A stretch of DNA of 64,000 nt from Bosea vestrisii (lineage in GTDB: Bacteria; Pseudomonadota; Alphaproteobacteria; Rhizobiales; Beijerinckiaceae). The DNA lies in contig NZ_CP126307.1 in the NCBI RefSeq assembly GCF_030144325.1, positions 558,001 through 622,000 on the forward strand, in the 5' to 3' direction. Position numbers and translations under genes: made by a program. This document shows, one piece after another, positions 1 through 7,560 of this stretch (within the stretch, counting starts at the first letter, position 1; each line of letters starts with the position of its first letter). The notes under the pieces were generated by a model that ran no database searches, was not told the origin of the DNA, and saw only the letters and a program-made list of their open reading frames with translations.

Positions 1-124
1 CGCCATCATCCCGAGCAAACGCCTCGCCCTGGTCCAGACCGCCGAATCCGGGCGCAGCGGCATCGGCACGCGCACCCGCGACTTCATCGGCATGCTGCGC
101 CGGATCGTGGCGGCGGCGCCATAA
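1..124 (+). CDS. C-terminal end of an unidentified gene (cut by window edge)
   Basis: Forty in-frame codons starting at base 2 enter from the left edge and end in ...MLRRIVAAAP followed by TAA at 122-124. The fragment has no motif I can assign. Codon use looks like that of its neighbours, so it is probably a real coding end rather than a chance frame. It is followed after about 96 bases by the NDUFA12 gene on the same strand, but no shared function can be claimed. Confidence 0.45.
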   Translation, partial: AIIPSKRLALVQTAESGRSGIGTRTRDFIGMLRRIVAAAP

Positions 125-220
125 CGGCCAGGCTCCTGCAGCGCCCGGCCGCACTGGACATCGCCGGCCCGCATCTTCATAAGTCGCGCGACGGCCTAAG
201 GCCTGCGCGGACGCGAAGCG

Positions 221-631
221 ATGAACCAGACCCTGCTCCAGATCTTCACCTGGTGGAACGGCCAGACCATGGGCACGCGCTTCCACACCTGGCGCTTCGG
301 CGAGAAGGTCGGCGAGGACGAGTTCGGCAACGTCTACTACCGCACCAAGGGCGGCAAGAAGGACAAGGCGCTCGGCATCCAGCGCCGCTGGGTCGTCTAT
401 AACGGCCCCGCCGAAGCCTCGATGATTCCGCCCGGCTGGAATGGCTGGCTGCACCACACCGTCGATGTCGCCCCGTCCGAGGAAAAATACGTCGCCCGCG
501 AATGGCAGCAGCCACACCAGCCAAACCATACCGGCACGGCACTGGCCTATCGCCCGAAGGGCTCGACGCTTGGTGACAAGCAGACCCCGGCCGCGACCGG
601 CGACTACCAGGCCTGGACTCCCGGGCGCTGA
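221..631 (+). CDS. NADH:ubiquinone oxidoreductase accessory subunit NDUFA12 family
   Basis: This 136-residue protein belongs to the NDUFA12 (B17.2) family, a small peripheral subunit of respiratory complex I found in mitochondria and alphaproteobacteria. The family signature is visible: an N-terminal TWWNGQTMGTRFHTW stretch, then GEDEFGNVYYR, the RRWVVYNG motif around residues 56-63 and IPPGWNGWLHH around 69-79. Length and start match the family. In alphaproteobacteria this gene usually sits beside the DUF2155 gene; here an mntH gene on the opposite strand lies between them. A strong hairpin terminator follows 32 bases after the stop. Confidence 0.93.
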   Translation: MNQTLLQIFTWWNGQTMGTRFHTWRFGEKVGEDEFGNVYYRTKGGKKDKALGIQRRWVVYNGPAEASMIPPGWNGWLHHTVDVAPSEEKYVAREWQQPHQPNHTGTALAYRPKGSTLGDKQTPAATGDYQAWTPGR

Positions 632-663
632 ACAGCTCCGATCAGACCGGATAAGATGAGAAA

Positions 664-687
664 GCGGCCCAAAGGGCCGCGTTTTTT
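664..687 (+). terminator. Rho-independent terminator after NDUFA12
   Basis: Perfect 7-bp stem GCGGCCC (664-670) and GGGCCGC (674-680) with an AAA loop, followed by G and six T residues (682-687). It closes the NDUFA12 transcript and lies just before the end of mntH, which is transcribed toward it. Confidence 0.9.
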
Positions 688-710
688 GTCATGGAGCTGA
701 CTTGGGGAGA

Positions 711-2057
711 TCACCCCGTCCCACCGGCAAAATCGACCAGCAGCTTGACGTTCAGCGCCGCGATCACCACCGCGATCACCACGGCGAAAGCGACGAGCCA
801 GCGCGGCGCGACCAGCTCGCCCATCTTGGTCTTGTCGGCGGTGAACATCACCAGCGGGAACACGGCGAAAGAGAGCTGCAGCGAGAGCACGACCTGGGTC
901 AGGATCAAGAGCCGTGCCGTGCCGGCGTCGCCGTACCAGATCGTCACTGCCGCCGCCGGGATAATGGCGATGCCGCGGGTGATCAGCCGGCGCAGCCAGG
1001 GCGACAATTTGATCTTGAGGAAGCCCTCCATCACGATCTGGCCGGCCAGCGTCGCCGTCACCGTCGAATTGATGCCGCAGCAGAGCAGCGCGATGCCAAA
1101 TAGCGTCGGCGCGATCGCCAGGCCAAGCAGCGGGCCAAGCAGCTTGTGCGCTTCGCCGAGCTCGGCGATTCCCGTCTGGCCCGTCCTGTGGAAGGTCGCG
1201 GCGGCGAGGATCAGGATCGAGGCGTTGATCAGCAGCGCGAACATCAGCGCGACCGTCGAATCGATCGTCGCGTAGGTCAGCGCCTGGCGCTTTTCGGGCA
1301 GGGTTTCGCCATAGGCGCGCGTCTGCACGATGCCCGAATGCAGATAGAGATTATGCGGCATCACGGTGGCGCCGAGGATACCGAGCGCGAGGTACAGCAT
1401 CTCCGGATTGGTGACGATCTCGGTGGTCGGCGCGAAGCCGCGGATCACCTGCCCCCAGTCCGGGTCGGCGAGCGCGATCTGGATCGCAAAGCAGACCGCG
1501 ATCACGCCGAGCAGGGTGATGATCAGCGCCTCGACCCAGCGGAAACCGAGCCGCTGCAGATAGAGGATCAGGAAGACGTCGAGCGCGGTGATGACGACAC
1601 CGAGCTCGAGCGGGATGCCGAAGATCAGGTTGAGGCCGATCGCGGTGCCGATCACCTCGGCGATGTCGGTGGCGATGATCGCGATCTCGGCGAGGAACCA
1701 GAGCATATAGGCGACCGGTTTGGGGAAGGCGTCGCGGCAAGCCTGGGCAAGGTCGCGGCCAGACGCGATGGCGAGCCGCGCGCAGAGTGACTGCAGCACG
1801 ATCGCCATGATGTTGGAGACCAGCGCAACGACGAGCAGCGTGTAGCCAAACTTCGAGCCACCGGCGAGCGAGGTCGCCCAGTTTCCCGGATCCATATAGC
1901 CGACGGCGACGAGATAGCCTGGGCCGACGAAGGCGGCGGCGCGCCGCCAGCCGGGTCCGGAACTGCGCACCGCGATCGAGCGATGGACGTCAGCCAGCGA
2001 GGCGTCCCCCCGCTCCCCGCGCCAGCCGGCCGGCTTTCCCTCGACGCGCGCTTCCAT
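711..2057 (-). CDS. mntH: Nramp-family divalent metal (Mn2+/Fe2+) transporter MntH
   Basis: A 448-residue proton-coupled importer of manganese and iron in the inner membrane. The Nramp metal-binding motif DPGNW is at residues 56-60 and the second motif MPHNLYLHS at 233-241; about eleven hydrophobic helices follow the usual spacing. The frame could be extended to 2180, but the ATG at 2057 has GGGGA seven bases upstream and gives the normal length, whereas the extra residues would be translated from the promoter. The gene is single and transcribed away from the DUF2155 gene. TTGCAA elements over its promoter suggest repression by a Mur/MntR-type manganese regulator. Confidence 0.95.
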   Translation of the reverse strand: MEARVEGKPAGWRGERGDASLADVHRSIAVRSSGPGWRRAAAFVGPGYLVAVGYMDPGNWATSLAGGSKFGYTLLVVALVSNIMAIVLQSLCARLAIASGRDLAQACRDAFPKPVAYMLWFLAEIAIIATDIAEVIGTAIGLNLIFGIPLELGVVITALDVFLILYLQRLGFRWVEALIITLLGVIAVCFAIQIALADPDWGQVIRGFAPTTEIVTNPEMLYLALGILGATVMPHNLYLHSGIVQTRAYGETLPEKRQALTYATIDSTVALMFALLINASILILAAATFHRTGQTGIAELGEAHKLLGPLLGLAIAPTLFGIALLCCGINSTVTATLAGQIVMEGFLKIKLSPWLRRLITRGIAIIPAAAVTIWYGDAGTARLLILTQVVLSLQLSFAVFPLVMFTADKTKMGELVAPRWLVAFAVVIAVVIAALNVKLLVDFAGGTG

Positions 2058-2070
2058 AGGATCCCCGATT

Positions 2071-2124
2071 TTGCACTTGCAAGGCATTGGCAGGATATGG
2101 ATTTGCAAATGGATTGCAACTGCA
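2071..2124 (-). promoter_or_regulatory. mntH promoter with TTGCAA-type manganese operator sites
   Basis: Within 70 bases of the mntH start lie TTGCAA at 2077-2082, 2103-2108 and 2114-2119, plus TGCA at 2072-2075 and 2121-2124. The pair at 2103-2119 is two palindromic TTGCAA half-sites with 5 bases between, one helical turn apart. On the minus strand TTGCAA (2119-2114) can act as the -35 box and TATCCT (2097-2092) as the -10 box with a 16-base spacer, so a bound regulator would block RNA polymerase. Such TGCAA-rich sites are typical of Mur-controlled manganese genes in rhizobia-related bacteria; the match is by memory, not by search. Confidence 0.6.
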
Positions 2125-2293
2125 CAATCAGCTGACGTGAGCATGCCGGCCATGGCCGATACGCAATGCTCCTCGGCCACTCAGCCGCAGCCGCACCGGC
2201 CAAGTGTCGTCCTCCGCCCTTTTTCCGCTGCGATTGCCGTGCTACTGCGCCCCGTCGCGGCTCGGCCGCGCTGCAAGAGAATCACAAGCCAGC

Positions 2294-2893
2294 ATGCTCT
2301 CGCTCCGCAGGATCCTCGCTTTCGCCGCCGTCTCCGGCGCAGCTCTCGCGCTGGCCGTCCCCGCCAAGGCCGACCGCATCCGCAATCCAACCGCGGTCTT
2401 CGCCGGGCTCGACAAGATCACCGGCCGGATCATCTCCTTCGAGGTGGCGATCGACGAGACGGTGCAGTTCGGCGCACTGCAGATCACGCCGCGCGTCTGC
2501 TGGACGCGCCCGCCGACCGAGGCGCCGCAGACGACCTCCTTCAGCGAGGTCGACGAGGTCACCTTCAACAACGAGTATCGCCGCATCTTCACCGGCTGGA
2601 TGTATGCCTCGAGCCCCGGCCTGCACGGCGTCGAGCACGCGATCTACGATGTCTGGCTGACCGACTGCAAAGGCGGCACCGAGCTGGTGGTCGACCCGAA
2701 GGAGCCGGAAGCGCCGCCTCCGCCGCTCAATCCTGACCAGCGTCGCCCTGCCCGTCCCGCTCAGGCCCCACCGAGCCAGCGCATCGACGTCGCGCCGCCG
2801 CAAGGCGTTCCGGTGCAGCCGCGTCAGACGCCGAGCCAGCGCTTCTTCCCGACGAATCCGGCGCCGGGCCGCGATCCCGCCGGCGGCAACTGA
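2294..2893 (+). CDS. DUF2155 domain-containing secreted protein
   Basis: A 199-residue protein with a Sec signal peptide (LRRILAFAAVSGAALALAVPAKA) and a DUF2155 core running from about residue 32 to 130, recognisable by FAGLDKITGRI, the ITPRVCWTRPPTE stretch and FTGWMYASSPGLHGVEH. The C-terminal 60 residues are proline-rich and probably unstructured. Two cysteines (in RVCW and LTDC) may form a disulfide. The frame opens at 2204, but the ATG at 2294 places the signal peptide correctly. The function is unknown; it is presumably periplasmic. The VOC gene follows after 3 bases and is probably co-transcribed. Confidence 0.85.
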   Translation: MLSLRRILAFAAVSGAALALAVPAKADRIRNPTAVFAGLDKITGRIISFEVAIDETVQFGALQITPRVCWTRPPTEAPQTTSFSEVDEVTFNNEYRRIFTGWMYASSPGLHGVEHAIYDVWLTDCKGGTELVVDPKEPEAPPPPLNPDQRRPARPAQAPPSQRIDVAPPQGVPVQPRQTPSQRFFPTNPAPGRDPAGGN

Positions 2894-2896
2894 GCC

Positions 2897-3271
2897 ATGG
2901 CACGGATCACCGGCATCGGCGGATTGTTCTTCCGAAGCCGTGACCCGCAGGCTCTGGCCGCATGGTATGAGCGCCATCTCGGCATCGCTGACCTCGCCAA
3001 GACCGTCTGGAGCCAGGAGGCAGGCCCCACCATTTTCGGCCCATTCGCCGCCAGTACCGACTATTTCGGCCGCCCCGCGCAGCAATGGATGGTCAATTTC
3101 CGCGTCGACGACCTCGATGCGCTGATGACGTCGCTCAGCGCTGCCGGCATTGCGGTCGAGACCCGGCCGGAATGGGATTCCGAGATCGGCCGTTTCTGCC
3201 GGATCCACGATCCCGAGGGCAATCCGATCGAACTATGGCAGCCCTCGCCGCAGGCGTTCCCCGGCGCCTAA
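2897..3271 (+). CDS. VOC family (glyoxalase-like) protein
   Basis: A 124-residue single-copy vicinal-oxygen-chelate fold protein. Residues 1-25 (ITGIGGLFFRSRDPQALAAWY) give the first beta-alpha unit, and the C-terminal IHDPEGNPIELWQP motif with its metal-ligand Glu is typical of glyoxalase/bleomycin-resistance/dioxygenase proteins. The substrate cannot be told from sequence. It begins 3 bases after the DUF2155 stop and ends facing the methyltransferase gene on the other strand. Confidence 0.85.
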   Translation: MARITGIGGLFFRSRDPQALAAWYERHLGIADLAKTVWSQEAGPTIFGPFAASTDYFGRPAQQWMVNFRVDDLDALMTSLSAAGIAVETRPEWDSEIGRFCRIHDPEGNPIELWQPSPQAFPGA

Positions 3272-3289
3272 GCGGCGACGGTAGAGCGA

Positions 3290-4021
3290 TCAGGCATAGG
3301 CGACCCAGCCGCGGAAGCTGAAGCCGGCATAGAACAGGCTGACATCCGAAAACCCGGCATCACGCAGAACTGCTTCGTCCTCCTCCGGACTGAGCAGGCT
3401 GAGATGGGTCTGGACCGCCACGCGGCCGGCCTCGGCCTTGGCGGGATCGGCTCCCGAAGCCACCGCGAACGCTGAATAGCGTGACAGCCAGCGCGGGCGC
3501 TCCCCCTCGCCCTGCGGAAAGCTGGAATGGGCGACCACGAAGGGCGCGCCGGGTTTGAGCCGGCGCCGGATCGCAGCCACCGTACGTCGCCGCTCCTCGG
3601 GCGCCAGGAAATGCAGGGTCAGCAGGCATGCGGCCGCGTCGAACGGCCCGTCCGGCGCATCGTCGATATAGCCTTGGTGCAGGCGCACGCGCGAGGCATG
3701 CGGTCCGACCGTCCGCACGGCGAGCTTCAGCATTTCGGGCGCCGGGTCGACGCCGTCGAAGGTCCAGCCCGGATGGGCCTCGGCGAAGGCCTTCAGCTCA
3801 AGCCCCCCGCCGGCGCCGAGGACGAGCACCCGGGCCTGTACCGGAGCGTGCTCCGCAAGCAGGATTGCGGCCATGCGGTGCAGATCGGCGAAGCCGGGCA
3901 CGAAGCGCGGCGGTCCCTCGGCATAACGGGCTGCGGCGGCGGGATCGGAGAAGGGCGCCAGAAGCGCGCTCACGGCCTGGTCGGGTCCGCCGCCAGATTG
4001 AAGGGTTCCCTTATGAGGCAT
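3290..4021 (-). CDS. Class I SAM-dependent methyltransferase
   Basis: A 243-residue soluble methyltransferase. Motif I is VLVLGAGGGLE, followed by FDGVDPAPEMLKLA (motif II acid) and the post-I region FDAAACLLTLHFLAPEER, with LKPGAPFVVAH as motif III. The acceptor is unknown. I prefer the ATG at 4021, which overlaps the end of the Rrf2 gene by 11 bases; a start at 4048 is also open. The overlap implies the two genes are translationally coupled and that the Rrf2 protein regulates its own operon and this enzyme. Confidence 0.85.
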   Translation of the reverse strand: MPHKGTLQSGGGPDQAVSALLAPFSDPAAAARYAEGPPRFVPGFADLHRMAAILLAEHAPVQARVLVLGAGGGLELKAFAEAHPGWTFDGVDPAPEMLKLAVRTVGPHASRVRLHQGYIDDAPDGPFDAAACLLTLHFLAPEERRRTVAAIRRRLKPGAPFVVAHSSFPQGEGERPRWLSRYSAFAVASGADPAKAEAGRVAVQTHLSLLSPEEDEAVLRDAGFSDVSLFYAGFSFRGWVAYA

Positions 4022-4475
4022 GCGCAGACTCCAGGTCGTGATGGCCACCGCGGGCAGCGAGACGCTGGTTGAAATCGGCGCTCAGCATGGCGAGCGTCAC
4101 CTCGCCGAAACGCTCCAGCAACAGCGCCTCGGCATCCCGGAACGCCTGGTTGAGTGCGGCATTCACCGCCTGCTCCACGAGACATCCGGGGGCTTCCGTG
4201 CGGTTGCCGATGGCGAGCAGTGCTGGGCTGCCGAGCGCCTCGTAGATGTCGCGCAGCGTCACCCGGGACAGGTCGCAGGCCAGGGTCCAGCCGCCGCCAT
4301 GCCCCTTCTCCGAGCGGAGATAGCCCTGCTCCCGTAGGCCGGCCATCACCCGCCGGATCACCACCGGATTGGTCGCCATCGCCTTGGCGAGGACCTCGGA
4401 GGTGACCGGACGATCCTGCTCCGCCATGTGCAGCAGGACGTGCAGCACACCGGACAATCGGCTATCTCGATTCAT
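4011..4475 (-). CDS. Rrf2 family transcriptional regulator (no Fe-S cysteine triad)
   Basis: A 154-residue winged-helix regulator with the Rrf2 core: LHVLLHMAEQ, the helix-turn-helix around residues 25-48 (SEVLAKAMATNPVVIRRVMAGL) and the wing GHGGGWTLA. Unlike IscR, NsrR or RirA it has only two cysteines (in LACDL and PGCLVE), not the three-cysteine cluster, so it is unlikely to bind an iron-sulfur cluster and resembles the YwnA-type branch. It heads a two-gene operon with the methyltransferase. An inverted repeat just upstream is a likely autoregulatory operator. Confidence 0.88.
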   Translation of the reverse strand: MNRDSRLSGVLHVLLHMAEQDRPVTSEVLAKAMATNPVVIRRVMAGLREQGYLRSEKGHGGGWTLACDLSRVTLRDIYEALGSPALLAIGNRTEAPGCLVEQAVNAALNQAFRDAEALLLERFGEVTLAMLSADFNQRLAARGGHHDLESAHAS

Positions 4476-4497
4476 GAAACTTCATATGTTACGTGAA
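4471..4497 (-). promoter_or_regulatory. Candidate operator of the Rrf2 gene
   Basis: Directly upstream of the start codon lies TTCATATGTTACGTGAA (4481-4497), an imperfect palindrome with arms TTCAnnT and AnnTGAA, next to the palindrome TTCATGAA (4471-4478) that covers the start codon. The position fits autorepression. Assignment to this regulator is inference. Confidence 0.35.
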
Positions 4498-4529
4498 AGG
4501 CCGCAGGTCAAGCGCGATGCACCGGAAGG

Positions 4530-5207
4530 CTAACTCGCCAGCTCTGCCAGCGCCTCCCGGCCGCCGACGGGCTGCCCTTGCGGCCAGCTCCACCAATTTG
4601 CCTCAGCCGCCACCGCCGCGTCGAGCAGGACGCGATAGGCCTCGCGCGGGATCTCGCGCGTGCCGAACTGGGCGAGATGGGCCGTCTGGAACTGGGTGTC
4701 GAGCAGGCGATAGCGGCCGCGTCGCAACCGGGCGACGAGATGCGCCAGCGCCACCTTCGAGGCGTCCGTCTCACGGTGGAACATGCTCTCGCCGAAGAAA
4801 GCGCCGCCAAGCGACAACCCGTATAGCCCACCGACAAGCCGGTCTTCGCGCCAGCATTCGACGGTGTGGACATAGCCGAGATGGAAAAGCTCGCCATAGA
4901 GCCCGCGGATGCGGCCGTTGATCCAGGTTTCGGCCCGGTCCGGCCGACTGGCGGCGCAGGCGGCGATCACCCCCGCGAAATCATGATCGACCCGGATATC
5001 GAACCGATCGGAGCGGACTGTGCGCGCCAGCCGGCCCGGCAGATGGAAGGCGTCGAGCGGAATGATGCCGCGGATTTCCGGCTCGACCCAGAACAGGGCG
5101 GGGTCGTCGGCGCTTTCCGCCATCGGGAAAACGCCGGCCGCATAGGCGCGCAGCAGAATCTCCGGCGTGATCGCCGGCGCGCGCGCGGGTGTGGAGCGGG
5201 CCTTCAT
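4530..5207 (-). CDS. aat: Leucyl/phenylalanyl-tRNA--protein transferase
   Basis: A 225-residue enzyme that adds Leu or Phe to N-terminal Arg/Lys of proteins, making them N-end-rule substrates for ClpAP. Family motifs are clear: AGVFPMAES near the N-terminus, LFWVEPEIRGIIPL, YGLSLGGAFFGESMFH in the middle and LLDTQFQTAHLAQFGTREI near the C-terminus. An upstream start at 5318 is open, but those residues (PLTPTLSRKGRGG) are the translation of a palindromic repeat, so the ATG at 5207 is chosen. In alphaproteobacteria aat commonly follows accBC, as here. Confidence 0.95.
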   Translation of the reverse strand: MKARSTPARAPAITPEILLRAYAAGVFPMAESADDPALFWVEPEIRGIIPLDAFHLPGRLARTVRSDRFDIRVDHDFAGVIAACAASRPDRAETWINGRIRGLYGELFHLGYVHTVECWREDRLVGGLYGLSLGGAFFGESMFHRETDASKVALAHLVARLRRGRYRLLDTQFQTAHLAQFGTREIPREAYRVLLDAAVAAEANWWSWPQGQPVGGREALAELAS

Positions 5208-5260
5208 GAGACGATGGGAGCGCGGGCCGGCGAGGGAGTCAAACGTTGCCTCAACATCGC

Positions 5261-5408
5261 CCCCTCTCCCCTTGCGGGAGAGGGTTGGGGTAAGGGGTCG
5301 CACCGCCCTTTTCGACAATGAGTACGGTCTGCGGTAGCCCGAATTGACAGGTCGTGCGACCCGTCATCCGCCTGCTCCGCAGCCACCTTCTCCCGCAAGG
5401 GGAGAAGG
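5261..5408. repeat. Paired palindromic repeat between accC and aat
   Basis: Two copies of a CCYTCTCCCC-TTGC-GGGAGARGG palindrome lie in opposite orientation at 5262-5284 and 5386-5408. Between them GGGTCGCAC (5295-5303) pairs with GTGCGACCC (5354-5362). The whole block can fold into a long imperfect hairpin. This is the common element whose translation reads PLTPTLSRKGRG in many proteobacterial genomes. Confidence 0.75.
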
Positions 5409-5414
5409 CAAGGC

Positions 5415-6779
5415 TCACCCCTCGCCCGGCTCTTCCATGCCGCCATTGGCGAGGAATTTCTCCAGCCAATGGATGTTGTAGTCGCCGTTCAGGATGTCCG
5501 GATTGCGCACCAGCGTGCGGAACAGCGGCAGCGTGGTATCGACGCCGTCGACGACGAACTCGTCGAGCGAACGGCGCAGGCGCATCAGGCACTCGGCCCG
5601 ATTGCGGCCGTGCACGATCAGCTTGCCGACCAGCGAGTCGTAGTGCGGCGGGATGACATAGCCCTGATAGGCGGCCGAATCGACCCGCACGCCGAGCCCG
5701 CCCGGGGTGTGGAACGAGGCGATCTTGCCCGGCGAGGGCCGGAAGGTCGCGTGATGCTCGGCATTGACGCGGCATTCGATGGCATGGCCCTCGATGACGA
5801 CGTCTTCCTGACGGATCGAGAGCGGCGCGCCGGCGGCGATCCTGATCTGCTCGTTGACGAGGTCGATCCCGGTGATCATCTCGGTAACCGGATGCTCGAC
5901 CTGGATACGCGTGTTCATCTCGATGAAATAGAACTCGCCATCCTCGTAGAGGAACTCGATCGTGCCGGCGCCGAGATAGCCCATATCGGCCATCGCCTTG
6001 GCGCAGACATTGCCGATCCGGTCGCGCTCGCCGGCATTGAGGGCGGGCGACGGCCCCTCCTCCCAGACCTTCTGGTGGCGGCGCTGCAGCGAGCAGTCGC
6101 GCTCGCCGAGATGGATCGCACGGCCCTTGCCGTCGCCGAGCACCTGGATCTCGATATGGCGGGGCTTCTCGAGGTATTTCTCGATATAGACCGCGTCGTC
6201 GCCGAAATTGGCCTTGGCCTCGGTGCGGGCCGTGGAGAGCGCGACGGACACCTCGTCCTCGCTGCGAACCACCTTCATGCCCTTGCCGCCGCCGCCGGAC
6301 GCCGCCTTGATGATGACGGGCAGCCCGATCTCGCGAATGATACGCAGCGCCTCCTCGTCGTCTGCGACGCCGCCCTCGGAGCCGGGCACGCAAGGAATGC
6401 CGAGGCGCTTGGCGGTGCGTTTGGCCTCGATCTTGTCGCCCATGCTGCGGATATGCTCGGCCTTGGGGCCGATGAAGGCGATGTTGTGCCGCTCGAGGAT
6501 CTCGGCGAAGCGGGCGTTCTCGGAGAGGAAGCCGTAACCGGGATGGACGGCATCGGCCCCGGTGATCTCGCAGGCGGCGATCAACGCCGGAATGTTGAGA
6601 TAGCTCTCGCGCGCCGGAGGCGGGCCGATGCAGACGCTCTCATCGGCGAGGCGCACATGCATGGCGTTGGCGTCGGCGGTGGAGTGGACCGCGACGGTCG
6701 CGATACCCAGCTCCTTGGCGGCGCGCAGCACACGCAAGGCGATCTCGCCGCGATTGGCGATCAGGATCTTGTCGAACAT
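5415..6779 (-). CDS. accC: Acetyl-CoA carboxylase biotin carboxylase subunit
   Basis: A 454-residue ATP-grasp enzyme that carboxylates the biotin of AccB in the first step of fatty acid synthesis. It begins MFDKILIANRGEIALRV, has the glycine-rich ATP loop KAASGGGGKGMK, the EKYLEKPRHIEIQVLGD segment, the FIEMNTRIQVEHPVTE active-site region and the carboxylase C-terminal domain ending in DYNIHWLEKFL. An upstream start (6812) would overlap accB; the ATG at 6779 matches the family. It lies 29 bases after accB and forms one operon with it. Confidence 0.98.
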   Translation of the reverse strand: MFDKILIANRGEIALRVLRAAKELGIATVAVHSTADANAMHVRLADESVCIGPPPARESYLNIPALIAACEITGADAVHPGYGFLSENARFAEILERHNIAFIGPKAEHIRSMGDKIEAKRTAKRLGIPCVPGSEGGVADDEEALRIIREIGLPVIIKAASGGGGKGMKVVRSEDEVSVALSTARTEAKANFGDDAVYIEKYLEKPRHIEIQVLGDGKGRAIHLGERDCSLQRRHQKVWEEGPSPALNAGERDRIGNVCAKAMADMGYLGAGTIEFLYEDGEFYFIEMNTRIQVEHPVTEMITGIDLVNEQIRIAAGAPLSIRQEDVVIEGHAIECRVNAEHHATFRPSPGKIASFHTPGGLGVRVDSAAYQGYVIPPHYDSLVGKLIVHGRNRAECLMRLRRSLDEFVVDGVDTTLPLFRTLVRNPDILNGDYNIHWLEKFLANGGMEEPGEG

Positions 6780-6808
6780 CTTCAGCCCGCTCCCGCCCGG
6801 ATGGATCC

Positions 6809-7273
6809 TCACTCGATCACCAGCAGGGGCTCGCCGTATTCGACCGGCTGGCCATCCTCGACGAAGATCGCGACGACCTTGCCGGCGCGCGGCGCGACGA
6901 TGTCGTTGAAGGTCTTCATCGCCTCGACGAGAAGCACGCGCTCGCCCGCCTTCACCTCCTGGCCGACCTCGATGAAGGGCTTGGCCTCCGGCGACGGCCG
7001 GCGATAGGCGGTGCCGACCATCGGGGAATTGACCGTGCCGGGATGAGCGGCGGCGGCCTTGGCCTCGAGCGGCGCGGCGGTAGGAGCCGCCGCAGGCGCC
7101 ACGGCAAAGCTCGGCGCGGCCGCGACCGGCGCCATGACGGTCGCGGTGATGGTGCGGGCCACGCGGATGCGCAGGTCGCCCTTCTGCACCTCGATCTCGG
7201 TGAGATCCGTCTCGTTGATCAGTTGCGCCATCTCGCGCACGAGTTCGGGATCGATGGGGCTCTTGGTCGCCAT
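6809..7273 (-). CDS. accB: Biotin carboxyl carrier protein of acetyl-CoA carboxylase
   Basis: A 154-residue carrier. Residues 1-50 are the N-terminal helical part, about 50-80 form an Ala/Pro-rich flexible linker, and 80-154 are the biotinyl domain with the biotin attachment site EAMKT, Lys120. The ATG at 7273 (GGTGA eight bases upstream) is preferred over a GTG at 7285. It precedes accC in an operon. In many relatives aroQ lies between dsbA and accB; no aroQ is present in the 287 bases upstream. Confidence 0.97.
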   Translation of the reverse strand: MATKSPIDPELVREMAQLINETDLTEIEVQKGDLRIRVARTITATVMAPVAAAPSFAVAPAAAPTAAPLEAKAAAAHPGTVNSPMVGTAYRRPSPEAKPFIEVGQEVKAGERVLLVEAMKTFNDIVAPRAGKVVAIFVEDGQPVEYGEPLLVIE

Positions 7274-7420
7274 GGCGGATTTCACCGTCTTCGTGAGCTC
7301 GATGGGCGGGACGACAGGGTCCCGAAGGGAAGCGCTTATGCGAAGGAATGGTGCCGGATCAAGCCGACGGCCTCGCGATGTCGCGCGTCTTTACCCGGAT
7401 TGGCGGGTCAGGAAAGGGCG

Positions 7421-7441
7421 AAGGCGCCCAGCGGGCGCCTT
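7421..7441 (-). terminator. Hairpin downstream of the dsbA-like gene
   Basis: A 9-bp perfect stem AAGGCGCCC (7421-7429) and GGGCGCCTT (7433-7441). Read on the minus strand it is followed by CGCCCTTTCC, a weak T-run, so it may terminate the transcript of the gene at 7561 before accB. The rest of the gap between the two genes shows nothing else. Confidence 0.5.
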
Positions 7442-7560
7442 GCCTATGCAAATCACAGCCATTCCAGGAGCTGTTCCACAAGAACGACGTGACAAATCGT
7501 ACTTCAGGAAGCTCAGGCGGCTGCTGGGCCATCCTTCGAGACGGCCCAGTTCCAATACGT

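Noticed and set aside
5251..6393. 380-codon frame overlapping accC on the same strand
   Set aside because: Arg/Gly-rich alternate frame of accC.
5469..7007. 512-codon open frame opposite accC/accB
   Set aside because: It is an antisense shadow of two essential, strongly conserved genes.
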